Numbered from the stretch's first letter, positions 23,278 to 32,281 are shown. The stretch: DNA of 64,000 nucleotides from Anaerolineaceae bacterium UBA6086 (GCA_002436005.1 DIXG01000061.1:1-64000); one strand, 5' to 3'. Translations and numbers: made by a program. Notes: generated by a model from the sequence alone, not told the origin.

Positions 23278-23904
23278 TCAGCCTTCAATGCCTTCCAGTT
23301 CTTCGAGGGCAGAAACAGCGGCATTGCGGGCAGTATTGATTTCGGATTCACTGCCAGAGAGCCACATTCTGCCAAAGCGCCCGACAGATGAGACATGGAT
23401 GATCTTGATGCTGGCTTTTTTCTCGGCTTCGTTGCAGGCATAGTTGATATAGGCTGCCGGAGCGCATTCCAGCACCAGCAATGTTTCACCGGGCACCAGG
23501 ATACTGCCCTTGCGGAAGCGGTTGAGGAGCTGCGCCTGGTAGGAGTCCACATGGGTAATGACCTGGGTGGATACCACCTTCGGTTTGATGCGGTCTTCAA
23601 CCTTGAGTCCCAGCCGTTCCAGCACCACTCTGCCAGCTTCTTTAACAGCAGCCTGGTTGAGCGAGTGGACTTCAAACATGCCAAATTCGCGCTCAACGAT
23701 CTGCGCACCGGGTTTGGCTTCAGTCGCCTTGACGGCGATGTCCACGACGCGGAAGACCTCGTTGCCGGGTGCCATCTCGACATAGAGCGAAGCCATCCCT
23801 TCCACCGGTAAGTCACCCTGGGTGACCGTTCCAATGAAGGCGGAATACTGCGCCTGCATGCGATCAATAAAACAATAACAACGTAATGAGAAATTCTCTG
23901 CCAT
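23278..23904 (-). CDS. Microcompartment tandem-domain shell protein (BMC-T)
   Basis: A 208-residue protein made of two BMC domains of about 100 residues. Domain 1 includes VFRVVDIAVKATEAKPGAQI and FEVHSLNQAAVKEAGRVVLE. Domain 2 includes APAAYINYACNEAEKKASIK and MWLSGSESEINTARNAAVSA. Both follow the alpha/beta order of the BMC fold, with extra N-terminal strands that suggest the circularly permuted type seen in EutL- or CsoS1D-like trimers. Such trimers form pseudohexameric tiles, often with larger gated pores. An AAAGGAAATATT site precedes the ATG, 93 bases after the EutJ-like gene. Confidence 0.85.
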   Translation of the reverse strand: MAENFSLRCYCFIDRMQAQYSAFIGTVTQGDLPVEGMASLYVEMAPGNEVFRVVDIAVKATEAKPGAQIVEREFGMFEVHSLNQAAVKEAGRVVLERLGLKVEDRIKPKVVSTQVITHVDSYQAQLLNRFRKGSILVPGETLLVLECAPAAYINYACNEAEKKASIKIIHVSSVGRFGRMWLSGSESEINTARNAAVSALEELEGIEG

Positions 23905-23942
23905 AATATTTCCTTTATTAATTCAACTGACCATTTTCTTGC

Positions 23943-24020
23943 CGATCATGTTTGGCGATCATGTTTGGCGATCATGTTTGACGATCATGTTTGGCGATCA
24001 TGCTTGCCGGTCATGCATGG
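23943..24020. repeat. 13-base tandem repeat between the EutJ-like and BMC-T genes
   Basis: Six head-to-tail units of 13 bases, consensus CGATCATGTTTGG on the plus strand; units 1, 2 and 4 are identical, unit 3 has one change, units 5 and 6 are degenerate. The array overlaps the last codons and the stop of the EutJ-like gene, whose TGA lies in the fifth unit. Read on the coding (minus) strand each unit contains CATGATCG, so an ATGA motif recurs six times. There are no spacers, so it is not a CRISPR array. Confidence 0.9.
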
Positions 24021-24864
24021 CAATCCCGAGGGGTGTGACGAACAGCGGGTTCCCGGGTACCTGTGTGGGCAAGCCTGTGATGCTTTCAATCACACCTGCA
24101 AAGCCCGGGAAGAGTGGGGAGCCGCCAACCAGCATAATGGATTTTGCTCCTTTGCCGTGGATGTGTCTCTCCACAATCGTGCCGACTTTCTCCATCACGG
24201 GTCTGACAACCGGGAATAGGAGGGCTTGCTGTGACGGATCCTTTTTGAGATCTTCTGCTGCTTCAAAGCTCAGGTCCTTGGCGCCGGCAATCACCAAAGA
24301 AAAGTGTTTGCCGCCTGTGGCTTCATCTGCTGTATAGACCACCTGTCCATTTTCGATAATCGCAATACCGGTGGTCCCACCGCCAACGTCCACAATCACG
24401 CCGTCCTTCAAACCCAAGACGTTATTGGCTGCGGTAGGTTCGTCGATCAAGCCCTCGCACGAGAAGCCAGTTGCTTCAATCACATTTGCGGTTGCCTGCC
24501 TTTCTGCAGCAGGAACGCCTGGCGGGAATGCGGTTACCGCGTGGGTCAGATCTCTTCCCAAAAGCGCTTCGACTCGCTGCTTCATGCCTCGAAGGAGGTC
24601 AATGGCACCGATGAAATCTACCACCAGTCCATCACGAACAACCTCAGCAAAGCGGTATTCACCAATCAGCGGTTCGTTATGTGCATTCAGAACAACGAGA
24701 ACGGTGTAAGCCGTTCCAAGATCCACACCCACCTTGATGTCACCATTTACGGGAATCTCGCGTTGTGGAGGGTGGGTCTCAAGATTCGATGAAATAACTT
24801 CAGCCGCTTTTGCCAGTAGTGTCGCAGGATCAGACCTAACGCTGGTGCGTGTCGGTTCTGTCAC
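23998..24864 (-). CDS. EutJ-like actin/Hsp70-fold protein of the microcompartment operon
   Basis: A 288-residue protein with the ASKHA ATPase fold: phosphate-1 loop VGVDLGTAYTVLVVL at about residue 46, phosphate-2 loop VDVGGGTTGIAII at about 160, and adenosine motif MLVGGSPLFPGFAGV near 255. EutJ in ethanolamine loci has the same size and motifs and is thought to act as a chaperone-like assembly factor, but its biochemistry is poorly known. An N-terminal extension of some 40 residues contains an amphipathic helix (SDPATLLAKAAEVISSNL). Its stop lies in the 13-base tandem repeat. It follows the BMC-H gene after 14 bases. Confidence 0.88.
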   Translation of the reverse strand: MTEPTRTSVRSDPATLLAKAAEVISSNLETHPPQREIPVNGDIKVGVDLGTAYTVLVVLNAHNEPLIGEYRFAEVVRDGLVVDFIGAIDLLRGMKQRVEALLGRDLTHAVTAFPPGVPAAERQATANVIEATGFSCEGLIDEPTAANNVLGLKDGVIVDVGGGTTGIAIIENGQVVYTADEATGGKHFSLVIAGAKDLSFEAAEDLKKDPSQQALLFPVVRPVMEKVGTIVERHIHGKGAKSIMLVGGSPLFPGFAGVIESITGLPTQVPGNPLFVTPLGIAMHDRQA

Positions 24865-24878
24865 AAGTCAGGCCGGTG

Positions 24879-25196
24879 TTATTTGCTATCTTTGACGAAA
24901 GCGCCCTTTTCACTCTTGGGCAGGATCATTTCGACGTCTTCATGCGGCCTTGGGATGACATGCACGGATACCAGTTCGCCAACGCGTTTGGCTGCAGCAG
25001 CGCCTGCATCGGTGGCTGCTTTGACCGCGCCCACATCACCGCGGCACATGACTGTGACATAACCGCCGCCGACGTATTCAGAGCCAATCAAGACCACATT
25101 GGCGGATTTGACCATGGCGTCGGCTGCCTCAATCGCGCCGACCAGACCTTTGGTCTCGATCATTCCCAGTGCAATTAATTTTGTGTCTAAAGCCAT
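24879..25196 (-). CDS. Microcompartment hexameric shell protein (BMC-H, PduA/EutM-like)
   Basis: A 105-residue canonical single BMC domain: [40 protein letters not shown] and the highly conserved [20 protein letters not shown]. The pore loop reads VGGGY, where many 1,2-propanediol and ethanolamine shells have IGSG. A short acidic/basic tail ([15 protein letters not shown]) follows. It should form the hexameric tiles that make up most of the shell facets and is the only BMC-H gene in the operon. Confidence 0.97.
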   Translation of the reverse strand: MALDTKLIALGMIETKGLVGAIEAADAMVKSANVVLIGSEYVGGGYVTVMCRGDVGAVKAATDAGAAAAKRVGELVSVHVIPRPHEDVEMILPKSEKGAFVKDSK

Positions 25197-25227
25197 TTCG
25201 TATAATCCTTTCTAATTTTTAAAAATA

Positions 25228-26688
25228 CTACCGGATGTTTAATATGTTAACCACTGCTTCGCGGACAGCCTTTTCAATCTCATCGGGTGACGGTGCAGGT
25301 TTGGGTTGCCCCGGCACCATGGCTGCTGCGGGAGGTGGGGAAATTTCATATGCCAGTCTTTTGATGTTCATCAAGTGTATGGCGGTCACATTATCGCCGG
25401 TGATCGAACCGCCGACGCCGCCAGCGCCAAGCGTATAGGAGGGCATCACGCCTGTTGTCAAGCCAACGGCGCCCAGGGTGCCCATGGTATTCACAACGAT
25501 GCGGAAAACCGGTTTTTCAAGCCCGAATGCCATGATGACTTCTTCATCAGTGGCATGAATGACCAGGCTGTGACCGCGTCCGCCAAATTGGATCAATTCG
25601 ATGCAGCGTTCACACCCTGCTTCCCAGCCTTCCTCCTCATACCATCCAAGCACGGTGGTGAGTTTTTCTCTTGAAAGGGGTTCTTCTTTACCCGTTTTTG
25701 TCAACCTGGCAACCAGGATACGGGTCCCGCGTGGAACGGAAAAGCCTGCGAGCCCTGCCACGTATTCCGCTGGTTTGCCTACTGCAATCGTGTTCATGGT
25801 GCCATCAGGATGAAATAGCAGCTTGCGCAGCAGGTCAGTTTCCTGGGGATTGGTGAAGTAAGCGCCTTCGCGCTGCATCAGGTCTGCCAGGCGGCTGGCA
25901 ATGGGGGCATCTGCCACCACGGATTGCTCCGTAGCGCAGATCGTTGAGCAGTCAAAAGCTTTGCTGGCAACAATGAAGCGTGCTGCTTTTTCAATGTCAG
26001 CCGATCGGTCCACATAGACGGGAACATTGCCCGGACCCACGCCAATCGCAGGTTTGCCAGTGGAGTGCGCGGCACGCACCATGGGGGTGCCGCCGGTTGC
26101 TAAGATCAGGGCAACATATTTATGACGCATAAGTTCCTGGGTGCCTTCCAGAGTAATGTTTTGCATGCAAGAGATCAGCCCCTCTGGCGCGCCGTTGTCT
26201 ACAGCTGCCTGTGCCATGAGGCGTGTGGTTTCATAACAGCAACGTGCTGCTGCAGGGTGCGGGGCAATCACGATGGCATTACGTGCTTTGACGGCAACCA
26301 GAATTTTATACATTACGGTCGAGGTGGGGTTGGTGCTGGGGGTCAGCCCCGCAATCACACCCATTGGCCAGGCAATTTCATAGATTTTCTTTTCGACATC
26401 ATGCTTGATGACGCCGACCGTTTTCAGATCTTTGATGCTCTGCCAAACATGGCGTGAAGCCAGTTCATTCTTGAGCCGTTTATGCTCCGGGACGCCGTAA
26501 CCCGTTTCCTGATGCGCCATGATACCCAGGCGTTCTGAGGCATCCAGTGCGGCTTGTGCCATGGCACCACAGACGCGATCGACCTGCTCCTGGGAGGCGT
26601 GTGACCACGTTTTCCAGGCAGAAAAAGCTTGGGAGGCTTTTTCTCTGGCTTCCTGTATAGACTGCAGGTCTTTGTCGATGTTCTGCAT
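25228..26688 (-). CDS. CoA-acylating aldehyde dehydrogenase (EutE/PduP type) of the microcompartment
   Basis: A 486-residue aldehyde dehydrogenase whose catalytic Cys251 lies in [13 protein letters not shown], the signature of CoA-acylating EutE/PduP enzymes rather than hydrolytic ones. SNPTST-like ([13 protein letters not shown]) and [17 protein letters not shown] segments bind CoA and nucleotide. It oxidises an aldehyde, here presumably acetaldehyde from the DeoC reaction, to acyl-CoA with NAD+. After a Pro-rich linker the C-terminal 20 residues ([17 protein letters not shown]) form a predicted amphipathic helix like a microcompartment targeting peptide. It follows BMC-P copy 3 after five bases. 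Confidence 0.95.
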   Translation of the reverse strand: MQNIDKDLQSIQEAREKASQAFSAWKTWSHASQEQVDRVCGAMAQAALDASERLGIMAHQETGYGVPEHKRLKNELASRHVWQSIKDLKTVGVIKHDVEKKIYEIAWPMGVIAGLTPSTNPTSTVMYKILVAVKARNAIVIAPHPAAARCCYETTRLMAQAAVDNGAPEGLISCMQNITLEGTQELMRHKYVALILATGGTPMVRAAHSTGKPAIGVGPGNVPVYVDRSADIEKAARFIVASKAFDCSTICATEQSVVADAPIASRLADLMQREGAYFTNPQETDLLRKLLFHPDGTMNTIAVGKPAEYVAGLAGFSVPRGTRILVARLTKTGKEEPLSREKLTTVLGWYEEEGWEAGCERCIELIQFGGRGHSLVIHATDEEVIMAFGLEKPVFRIVVNTMGTLGAVGLTTGVMPSYTLGAGGVGGSITGDNVTAIHLMNIKRLAYEISPPPAAAMVPGQPKPAPSPDEIEKAVREAVVNILNIR

Positions 26689-26693
26689 CAGCG

Positions 26694-26984
26694 TTAACCT
26701 TTCTGGAAGGTGATCTCTCCATCCACTTCCAGGCTGTCAATCATCGCCATAATCACAGCATCCACCGGGCGTTGATCGGTCAAAGTGGTTTGCCGGGCAC
26801 TGGAGCCATGGGCTGTCAGCACCAGATCACCCACACCAGCATTCACCGTATCGACTGCAACGAAAGGTTTTCCAATTGGATCACCTTTCTCATCGGTTTG
26901 GCGAACGATGAGGAGCTTCCGTCCAGTTAACTTTTCATCTTTAATGGTTGAAACCGTTGTTCCAATCACTTTGGCAATCAACAT
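26694..26984 (-). CDS. Microcompartment pentameric vertex protein (BMC-P, EutN/CcmL family), copy 3
   Basis: A 96-residue EutN/CcmL protein: MLIAKVIGTTVSTIKDEKLT, RKLLIVRQTDEKG, FVAVDTVNAGVGDLVLTAHG, SSARQT and VDAVIMAMIDSLEV. The frame is open for 40 codons further upstream, but only inside the deoC end; the ATG at 26984 has AGGAGAG (GATAGGAGAGAT) in place and starts with the conserved residues. It lies between the aldolase and the aldehyde dehydrogenase genes, apart from the other two copies at the operon end. Confidence 0.95.
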   Translation of the reverse strand: MLIAKVIGTTVSTIKDEKLTGRKLLIVRQTDEKGDPIGKPFVAVDTVNAGVGDLVLTAHGSSARQTTLTDQRPVDAVIMAMIDSLEVDGEITFQKG

Positions 26985-27000
26985 GGTTTTATCTCTCCTA

Positions 27001-27921
27001 TCAATAGGATTTTGCAGGACTGGCGGGCTGTTTTTGCTCCGGAGAGTCAGCCTGGATGATTTTGATGCCGGCGCTGGCGCCAATGCGTGTGGCACCGGCA
27101 GCAATCAACTGCTCAGCCTCCTCATGCGAATGGATGCCGCCCGAGGCTTTGACGCCTAATTCGGGCCCAACTGCCCGGCGCATGAGGGCAACGTCATGGA
27201 CGGTAGCGCCGCCACCAGAAAAACCAGTCGAGGTTTTCACAAAGTCTGCGCCAGCTTCTTTTGCCAGCAAACAGGCGACAACTTTTTCCTCGTCTGTTAG
27301 CAGTGCCGTTTCAATAATAACCTTAAGCAATGCACCTGCGCCGTGCGCTGTTTTCACCACCTCATGGATGTCATGAGCGACGGTTTCGCTGTCGCCGGCT
27401 TTGAGTGCGCCGATGTTCATGACCATGTCGATTTCGGTGGCGCCGTTTTCGAGGGCGTTCTTTGTCTCGGCGACTTTCACCTCGGTGGTCGTTGCCCCCA
27501 AGGGGAAACCGATCACTGTGCAGACTTTGACATCGGAGTCGCGCAGCAGATCGGCACATAATTTCACGTTGGTGGGGTTGACGCAAACAGAGGCGAAATG
27601 ATGTTTTTTGGCTTCATAGCATAGCTGGGCAATCTGATCCGCAGTTGCATCGGGTTTGAGGAGTGTGTGGTCGATCATGCGAGCCAGTGACTTGTCGTCC
27701 GGGATCACACCCACAGTGGAGGTGAGTCGTTCAGCCCCTGCACTGATCACGTGTCCGGCATTATCAAAGCAGGTCTTCACTTTGATGCCGTCAGCGACTT
27801 CCAGCACACATTGGGCTCCCTGGGGTAATTTTTGCTGTTCTTCCCATTCTGAAATCGCCAGAAGAACCTCTCGCGTGATGATTTCGACTAATTTTTCCAC
27901 AGTTTTCAAATCAGGCGTCAT
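27001..27921 (-). CDS. deoC: Deoxyribose-phosphate aldolase with N-terminal targeting extension
   Basis: A 306-residue class I aldolase; stand-alone DeoC is about 220-260. From about residue 76 the family is clear: [34 protein letters not shown] (Asp165), [13 protein letters not shown] with the Schiff-base Lys229, and [10 protein letters not shown] (Lys258). It cleaves 2-deoxyribose 5-phosphate into glyceraldehyde 3-phosphate and acetaldehyde. Residues 1-75 are extra: a helix ([19 protein letters not shown]) then a small domain, as expected for a cargo enzyme guided to a shell. It starts two bases after the rpiB-like gene ends. The acetaldehyde would be taken by the aldehyde dehydrogenase of the same operon. 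Confidence 0.96.
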   Translation of the reverse strand: MTPDLKTVEKLVEIITREVLLAISEWEEQQKLPQGAQCVLEVADGIKVKTCFDNAGHVISAGAERLTSTVGVIPDDKSLARMIDHTLLKPDATADQIAQLCYEAKKHHFASVCVNPTNVKLCADLLRDSDVKVCTVIGFPLGATTTEVKVAETKNALENGATEIDMVMNIGALKAGDSETVAHDIHEVVKTAHGAGALLKVIIETALLTDEEKVVACLLAKEAGADFVKTSTGFSGGGATVHDVALMRRAVGPELGVKASGGIHSHEEAEQLIAAGATRIGASAGIKIIQADSPEQKQPASPAKSY

Positions 27922-27923
27922 GA

Positions 27924-28511
27924 TTACTTCCCATCTTTTAGAAAACGGTTTTCAATGGCAGTGATCTTGTCCACACGTTTGGCATGCCTATCGCCGCCAA
28001 ATTCAGTGGCTAACCATGTACTGACAATTTGTTTTGCCAGATTCGTCCCAATCAAACCTGCGCCCAAAGTGAGGACGTTGGCGTTGTTGTGCTCGCGGCT
28101 GTTCACGGCAGTGGCATAATCATAACACAGCGCTGCTCGAATGCCAGGCACTTTATTGGCTGCCATACAGGAGCCAATGCCAGCGCCATCGATGATGATG
28201 CCCCGCCAGGCTTTACCTGAGGCGACCAGTTCGGCGACCTTCAGGGCGATATCCGGGTAATCGACGGACTCTTTGGTGTGTGTGCCGACATCGATTACTT
28301 CATAATTTAGCTCCGCTAAGGTTTGCTTGAGGGTTTCCTTCAAATCCACCCCGCCATGATCTGTCCCGATGGCAACCACACGCTTGAATGAAGGGGATGC
28401 ACTTGATCTGACTGATTCTGTGGTGGAAAGCGCATTCTCACCCCCCATTGATTTTTGAACCACACGCTGGACAATTGCTTGAATTTCTTGATCTGAAAGT
28501 TGGTTTGTCAT
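27924..28511 (-). CDS. RpiB/LacAB-family isomerase with N-terminal targeting helix and Asp in place of catalytic Cys
   Basis: A 195-residue protein whose residues 43-190 are RpiB-like: [60 protein letters not shown] and [12 protein letters not shown]. RpiB normally has a catalytic Cys in LICGTG; here the motif is [11 protein letters not shown], so Asp108 takes that place and a Cys appears at 115. The ring-opening His (SREHNN) is kept. Residues 1-42 are extra, with helix [17 protein letters not shown] resembling an encapsulation peptide, then a Ser-rich linker. It is the first gene of the microcompartment operon. Pentose-phosphate isomerisation is expected; the exact sugar is uncertain. Confidence 0.9.
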   Translation of the reverse strand: MTNQLSDQEIQAIVQRVVQKSMGGENALSTTESVRSSASPSFKRVVAIGTDHGGVDLKETLKQTLAELNYEVIDVGTHTKESVDYPDIALKVAELVASGKAWRGIIIDGAGIGSCMAANKVPGIRAALCYDYATAVNSREHNNANVLTLGAGLIGTNLAKQIVSTWLATEFGGDRHAKRVDKITAIENRFLKDGK

Positions 28512-28548
28512 TCACACAGCTCCAGGCAGGTTTCGTCAGTCAAAGCGT

Positions 28549-28568
28549 AACGGATTGGACAATCCGTT
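28549..28568. promoter_or_regulatory. Candidate operator palindrome upstream of the microcompartment operon
   Basis: AACGGATTG-GA-CAATCCGTT is a perfect inverted repeat with 9-base arms and a 2-base centre, 38 bases upstream of the rpiB-like start codon. If TATCAT at 28586-28591 is the -10 box, the palindrome lies just downstream of the transcription start, a position suited to a repressor. The binding protein is not in the window as far as I can tell. Confidence 0.6.
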
Positions 28569-28654
28569 GATTGTTTTCATCCGTAATGATACTACATGCT
28601 GCAATTATTCACATCTGATCTACCATTAAACCATGATTGATGAAAAATGACAAA

Positions 28655-28686
28655 CTCATTGCTGATCGATGCTCATTGCTGATCGA
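28655..28686. repeat. 15-base direct repeat in the divergent promoter region
   Basis: CTCATTGCTGATCGA occurs at 28655-28669 and 28672-28686, a 17-base period. It may be a pair of regulator half-sites or a simple duplication. Confidence 0.75.
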
Positions 28687-28750
28687 CGATCAGTTCTCCC
28701 AATATTCGCTTGCTGGCTTGATGTTTTAAGGATTAGGACATCAAAAAGAC

Positions 28751-28779
28751 TGGATATTATCCTCAAGGCAAAGTATGAT
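28751..28779 (+). promoter_or_regulatory. Candidate promoter of the mtnA operon
   Basis: TGGATA (28751-28756) and TATGAT (28774-28779) are 17 bases apart, about 110 bases before the chosen mtnA-like start. Confidence 0.4.
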
Positions 28780-28891
28780 ATACGACAGGCGAAGGAATGA
28801 TGACACTGGCTAATTATTTATTGGGCAGTTGTCACTGAAGACCATCAGGCGTCCAGCAGGACGTTCTTTAATGAAAAAGGGAAACGAAACG

Positions 28892-29935
28892 ATGAGAACT
28901 ATTACCTGGAATGATGAAAAACAAGTTATTGAAATGATTGATCAGCGAATCCTGCCGCAGGAATTCAAGATCAACCAATATGATCATTACAAAGGTGTGG
29001 CGGATGCTATCACAACCATGGTGATTCGCGGCGCACCCGCGATTGGTGCTGCGGCGGCATATGGCATGGCAATGGCTGCCTTCAATTCGGATGCGAAAAC
29101 AAGGGAAGCTTTGATTGCCGATCTGGAAACGGCTGGCGACTACCTGAACAACGCCCGTCCCACAGCAGTCAACCTTGCCTGGGCTGTCAGGCGGATGATG
29201 AAGGCTGCAAAAGAATTTAGCGGAACCGCTGATGAATTACGCCAGCACCTTTTAGCGCTTTCAAAGGCGATTGCTGATGAAGATGTGGAAATTAACAAAA
29301 AAATGGCTGCTTATGGCGCCGAATTGATTGAGGATGGTGACCATATCGTGCACCATTGCAACACCGGCGCACTGGCGACCGTTGATTGGGGTACCGCCCT
29401 CGGTGTGATCCGGATGGCACATGAACAGGGAAAGAAAATTCATGTATTTGTGGATGAAACCCGACCTCGTCTGCAAGGCGCGCGCCTGACCGCATGGGAA
29501 TTAGCGCAATATGGTATTCCTTATGACCTGATCACGGATAGTTCATCCGGTTACCTCATGCGCCGGGGTATGGTGCAAAAGGTGATTTTTGGCGCAGACC
29601 GTGTGGCAGCCAATGGCGATGTGGCAAATAAGATTGGCTCTTACATGCTGGCGCTGGCTGCTTATGATAACGGCATTCCTGCATATTCAACTTTCCCGAT
29701 TTCTACCGTTGATTTTGATCTCGACCGGGGAGAATTGATCCCGATTGAAGAGCGGGACGATGAAGAAGTGCTTGCACTCAGTTTGATGGGTCAGAAAGTG
29801 ACCCCTGAGGGCGCTACAGCACGCAACTTTGCTTTTGACGTAACACCCAACCGGTTGATTTCAGGGTGGATTACGGAAATGGGCGTGATTTACCCGCCAT
29901 TTTTCGAAAATTTACAATCAGCAATGAAAGCCTGA
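28892..29935 (+). CDS. mtnA: S-methyl-5-thioribose-1-phosphate isomerase family (MtnA) protein
   Basis: A protein of about 347 residues in the eIF2B-like MtnA family: MRTITWNDEKQVIEMIDQR start, VIRGAPAIGAAAAYGMA, catalytic Cys in HCNTGALATVDWGTALGVI and the catalytic Asp motif GADRVAANGDVANKIGSY. The enzyme converts 5-methylthioribose 1-phosphate to the ribulose form; homologues also accept 5-deoxyribose 1-phosphate. I choose ATG 28892, which gives the usual MRTI start; in-frame ATG 28871 is possible. It heads a plus-strand operon with a PfkB kinase and ahcY, divergent from the microcompartment genes, pointing to salvage of SAM-derived nucleosides. Confidence 0.9.
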   Translation: MRTITWNDEKQVIEMIDQRILPQEFKINQYDHYKGVADAITTMVIRGAPAIGAAAAYGMAMAAFNSDAKTREALIADLETAGDYLNNARPTAVNLAWAVRRMMKAAKEFSGTADELRQHLLALSKAIADEDVEINKKMAAYGAELIEDGDHIVHHCNTGALATVDWGTALGVIRMAHEQGKKIHVFVDETRPRLQGARLTAWELAQYGIPYDLITDSSSGYLMRRGMVQKVIFGADRVAANGDVANKIGSYMLALAAYDNGIPAYSTFPISTVDFDLDRGELIPIEERDDEEVLALSLMGQKVTPEGATARNFAFDVTPNRLISGWITEMGVIYPPFFENLQSAMKA

Positions 29936-29947
29936 GGAACAGAGACG

Positions 29948-30907
29948 ATGAGCATCATCCTCACGGGATCAATCGCGTATGATTATTTAATGTCCTTTCC
30001 CGGTTATTTTAAGGACCATATCTTACCAGAGCATCTGGAGCAGATCAGTCTATCATTCCTGGTGGATGAAATGGTCCGACAACCTGGTGGAGTAGCAGCA
30101 AATATTGCTTATACTTTGGGATTGTTGGGTGAGGAACCCCGGTTGGTAGCCACAGCCGGCGTCGACTTTGAGGATTATCGAAAAGTTCTCGATCAAGCAG
30201 GCGTGAACACTTCAGGTGTAAAAATTATTCCTGGAAAATTTACTGCCTCGTTCTTTGTGAACACCGATCTTTCGAATGCTCAAATCGCCAGTTTTTATGC
30301 AGGTGCCATGGCGGACGCGGGGTTGATCTCGATGAAGGGTTTGGATCTGACGGGTGAGGATCTGGTGGTGATCTCACCTAATTCTCCTGATGCGATGGTG
30401 AAATATGCCCTAGAGTGCCAGGAAATGGGCATTCCCTATGTGTTTGATCCCAGCCAGCAAATTGTCCGGATGGATGAAAAAGGACTGACAGTGGGATTAA
30501 ATGGCGCCAAGGCATTATTTGCAAATGAATACGAGTTTGAGCTGCTGCAGAAGCACACCAGGATGAGCGAAAATGAACTGGTTCAGGCAGTTGATTTTGC
30601 AGTGATCACGCTTGGTGCAGAAGGCTCACGCGTGTATGAAAATGGTACGCTGCTCGGTCAGGTGGCGGCATTCCCACCAAACCGGCTCCAGGACCCAACC
30701 GGTGTGGGTGATGCCTTCCGAGCAGGGTTTCTTAAAGGGTATGTCAATAAATTTAATCTACTGGTTTGTGCCCAAATGGGATCGCTGGCAGCAGCTTACT
30801 GCCTGGAACAAGTGGGCACGCAGTCGCATGCTTACACATTGGAAGCGTTTATCGCCAGATTCAGAACTGAGTTTGATGATCATGGATTATTGGACACGCT
30901 GTTATAA
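29948..30907 (+). CDS. PfkB-family carbohydrate/nucleoside kinase
   Basis: A 319-residue ribokinase-fold protein. GGVAANIAYTLGLLGEEPRL near residue 48 is the PfkB signature 1 and DPTGVGDAFRAGFLKG near 250 the catalytic signature 2 with its Asp base. The N terminus (ILTGSIAYDYLMSFPGYFKD) and length resemble adenosine kinase-like members. A 12-base gap follows the mtnA-like gene, and ahcY follows, so phosphorylation of adenosine released by AhcY, or of a pentose, is plausible; the substrate is not determined by sequence. Confidence 0.88.
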   Translation: MSIILTGSIAYDYLMSFPGYFKDHILPEHLEQISLSFLVDEMVRQPGGVAANIAYTLGLLGEEPRLVATAGVDFEDYRKVLDQAGVNTSGVKIIPGKFTASFFVNTDLSNAQIASFYAGAMADAGLISMKGLDLTGEDLVVISPNSPDAMVKYALECQEMGIPYVFDPSQQIVRMDEKGLTVGLNGAKALFANEYEFELLQKHTRMSENELVQAVDFAVITLGAEGSRVYENGTLLGQVAAFPPNRLQDPTGVGDAFRAGFLKGYVNKFNLLVCAQMGSLAAAYCLEQVGTQSHAYTLEAFIARFRTEFDDHGLLDTLL

Positions 30908-30922
30908 TTTTGCTTTTGTTGA

Positions 30923-30938
30923 TGTTGCACTTGCAACA
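30923..30938. promoter_or_regulatory. Palindrome in the gap before ahcY
   Basis: TGTTGCA-CT-TGCAACA is a perfect inverted repeat with 7-base arms in the 43-base gap between the kinase gene and ahcY, followed by the TTGGAGG site. A TATAAT lies at 30903-30908. It could be an internal operator/promoter or only a small hairpin. Confidence 0.45.
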
Positions 30939-30947
30939 GATCATTAA

Positions 30948-32222
<1,275 letters not shown>

Positions 32223-32247
32223 AGAAACGGTTGACGAATTAAAAAGG

Positions 32248-32281
32248 AGAGGTTATTCCTGTATTGGAATAACCTCTTTTG
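32248..32281. terminator. Terminator between ahcY and recA, probably bidirectional
   Basis: AGAGGTTATTCC (32248-32259) pairs perfectly with GGAATAACCTCT (32266-32277), followed by TTTT on the plus strand and preceded by AAAAAGG, which gives CCTTTTT on the minus strand. It can end both convergent transcripts. Confidence 0.92.

Larger units (their letters stand above)
28512..28891. other. Divergent regulatory region between the microcompartment and mtnA operons
   Basis: About 380 bases with no convincing gene. It contains a perfect 20-base palindrome, AACGGATTGGACAATCCGTT (28549-28568), a possible minus-strand -10 TATCAT (28586-28591), a 15-base direct repeat with 17-base period (28655-28686), a TTGATGT/ACATCAA inverted repeat (28718-28744) and a possible plus-strand promoter at 28751-28779. 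No regulator gene is adjacent. Confidence 0.7.

Noticed and set aside
23943..24020. Repeat array that could be taken for CRISPR
   Set aside because: Units are 13 bases and contiguous with no spacers, and they overlap a gene end; no cas genes are near.
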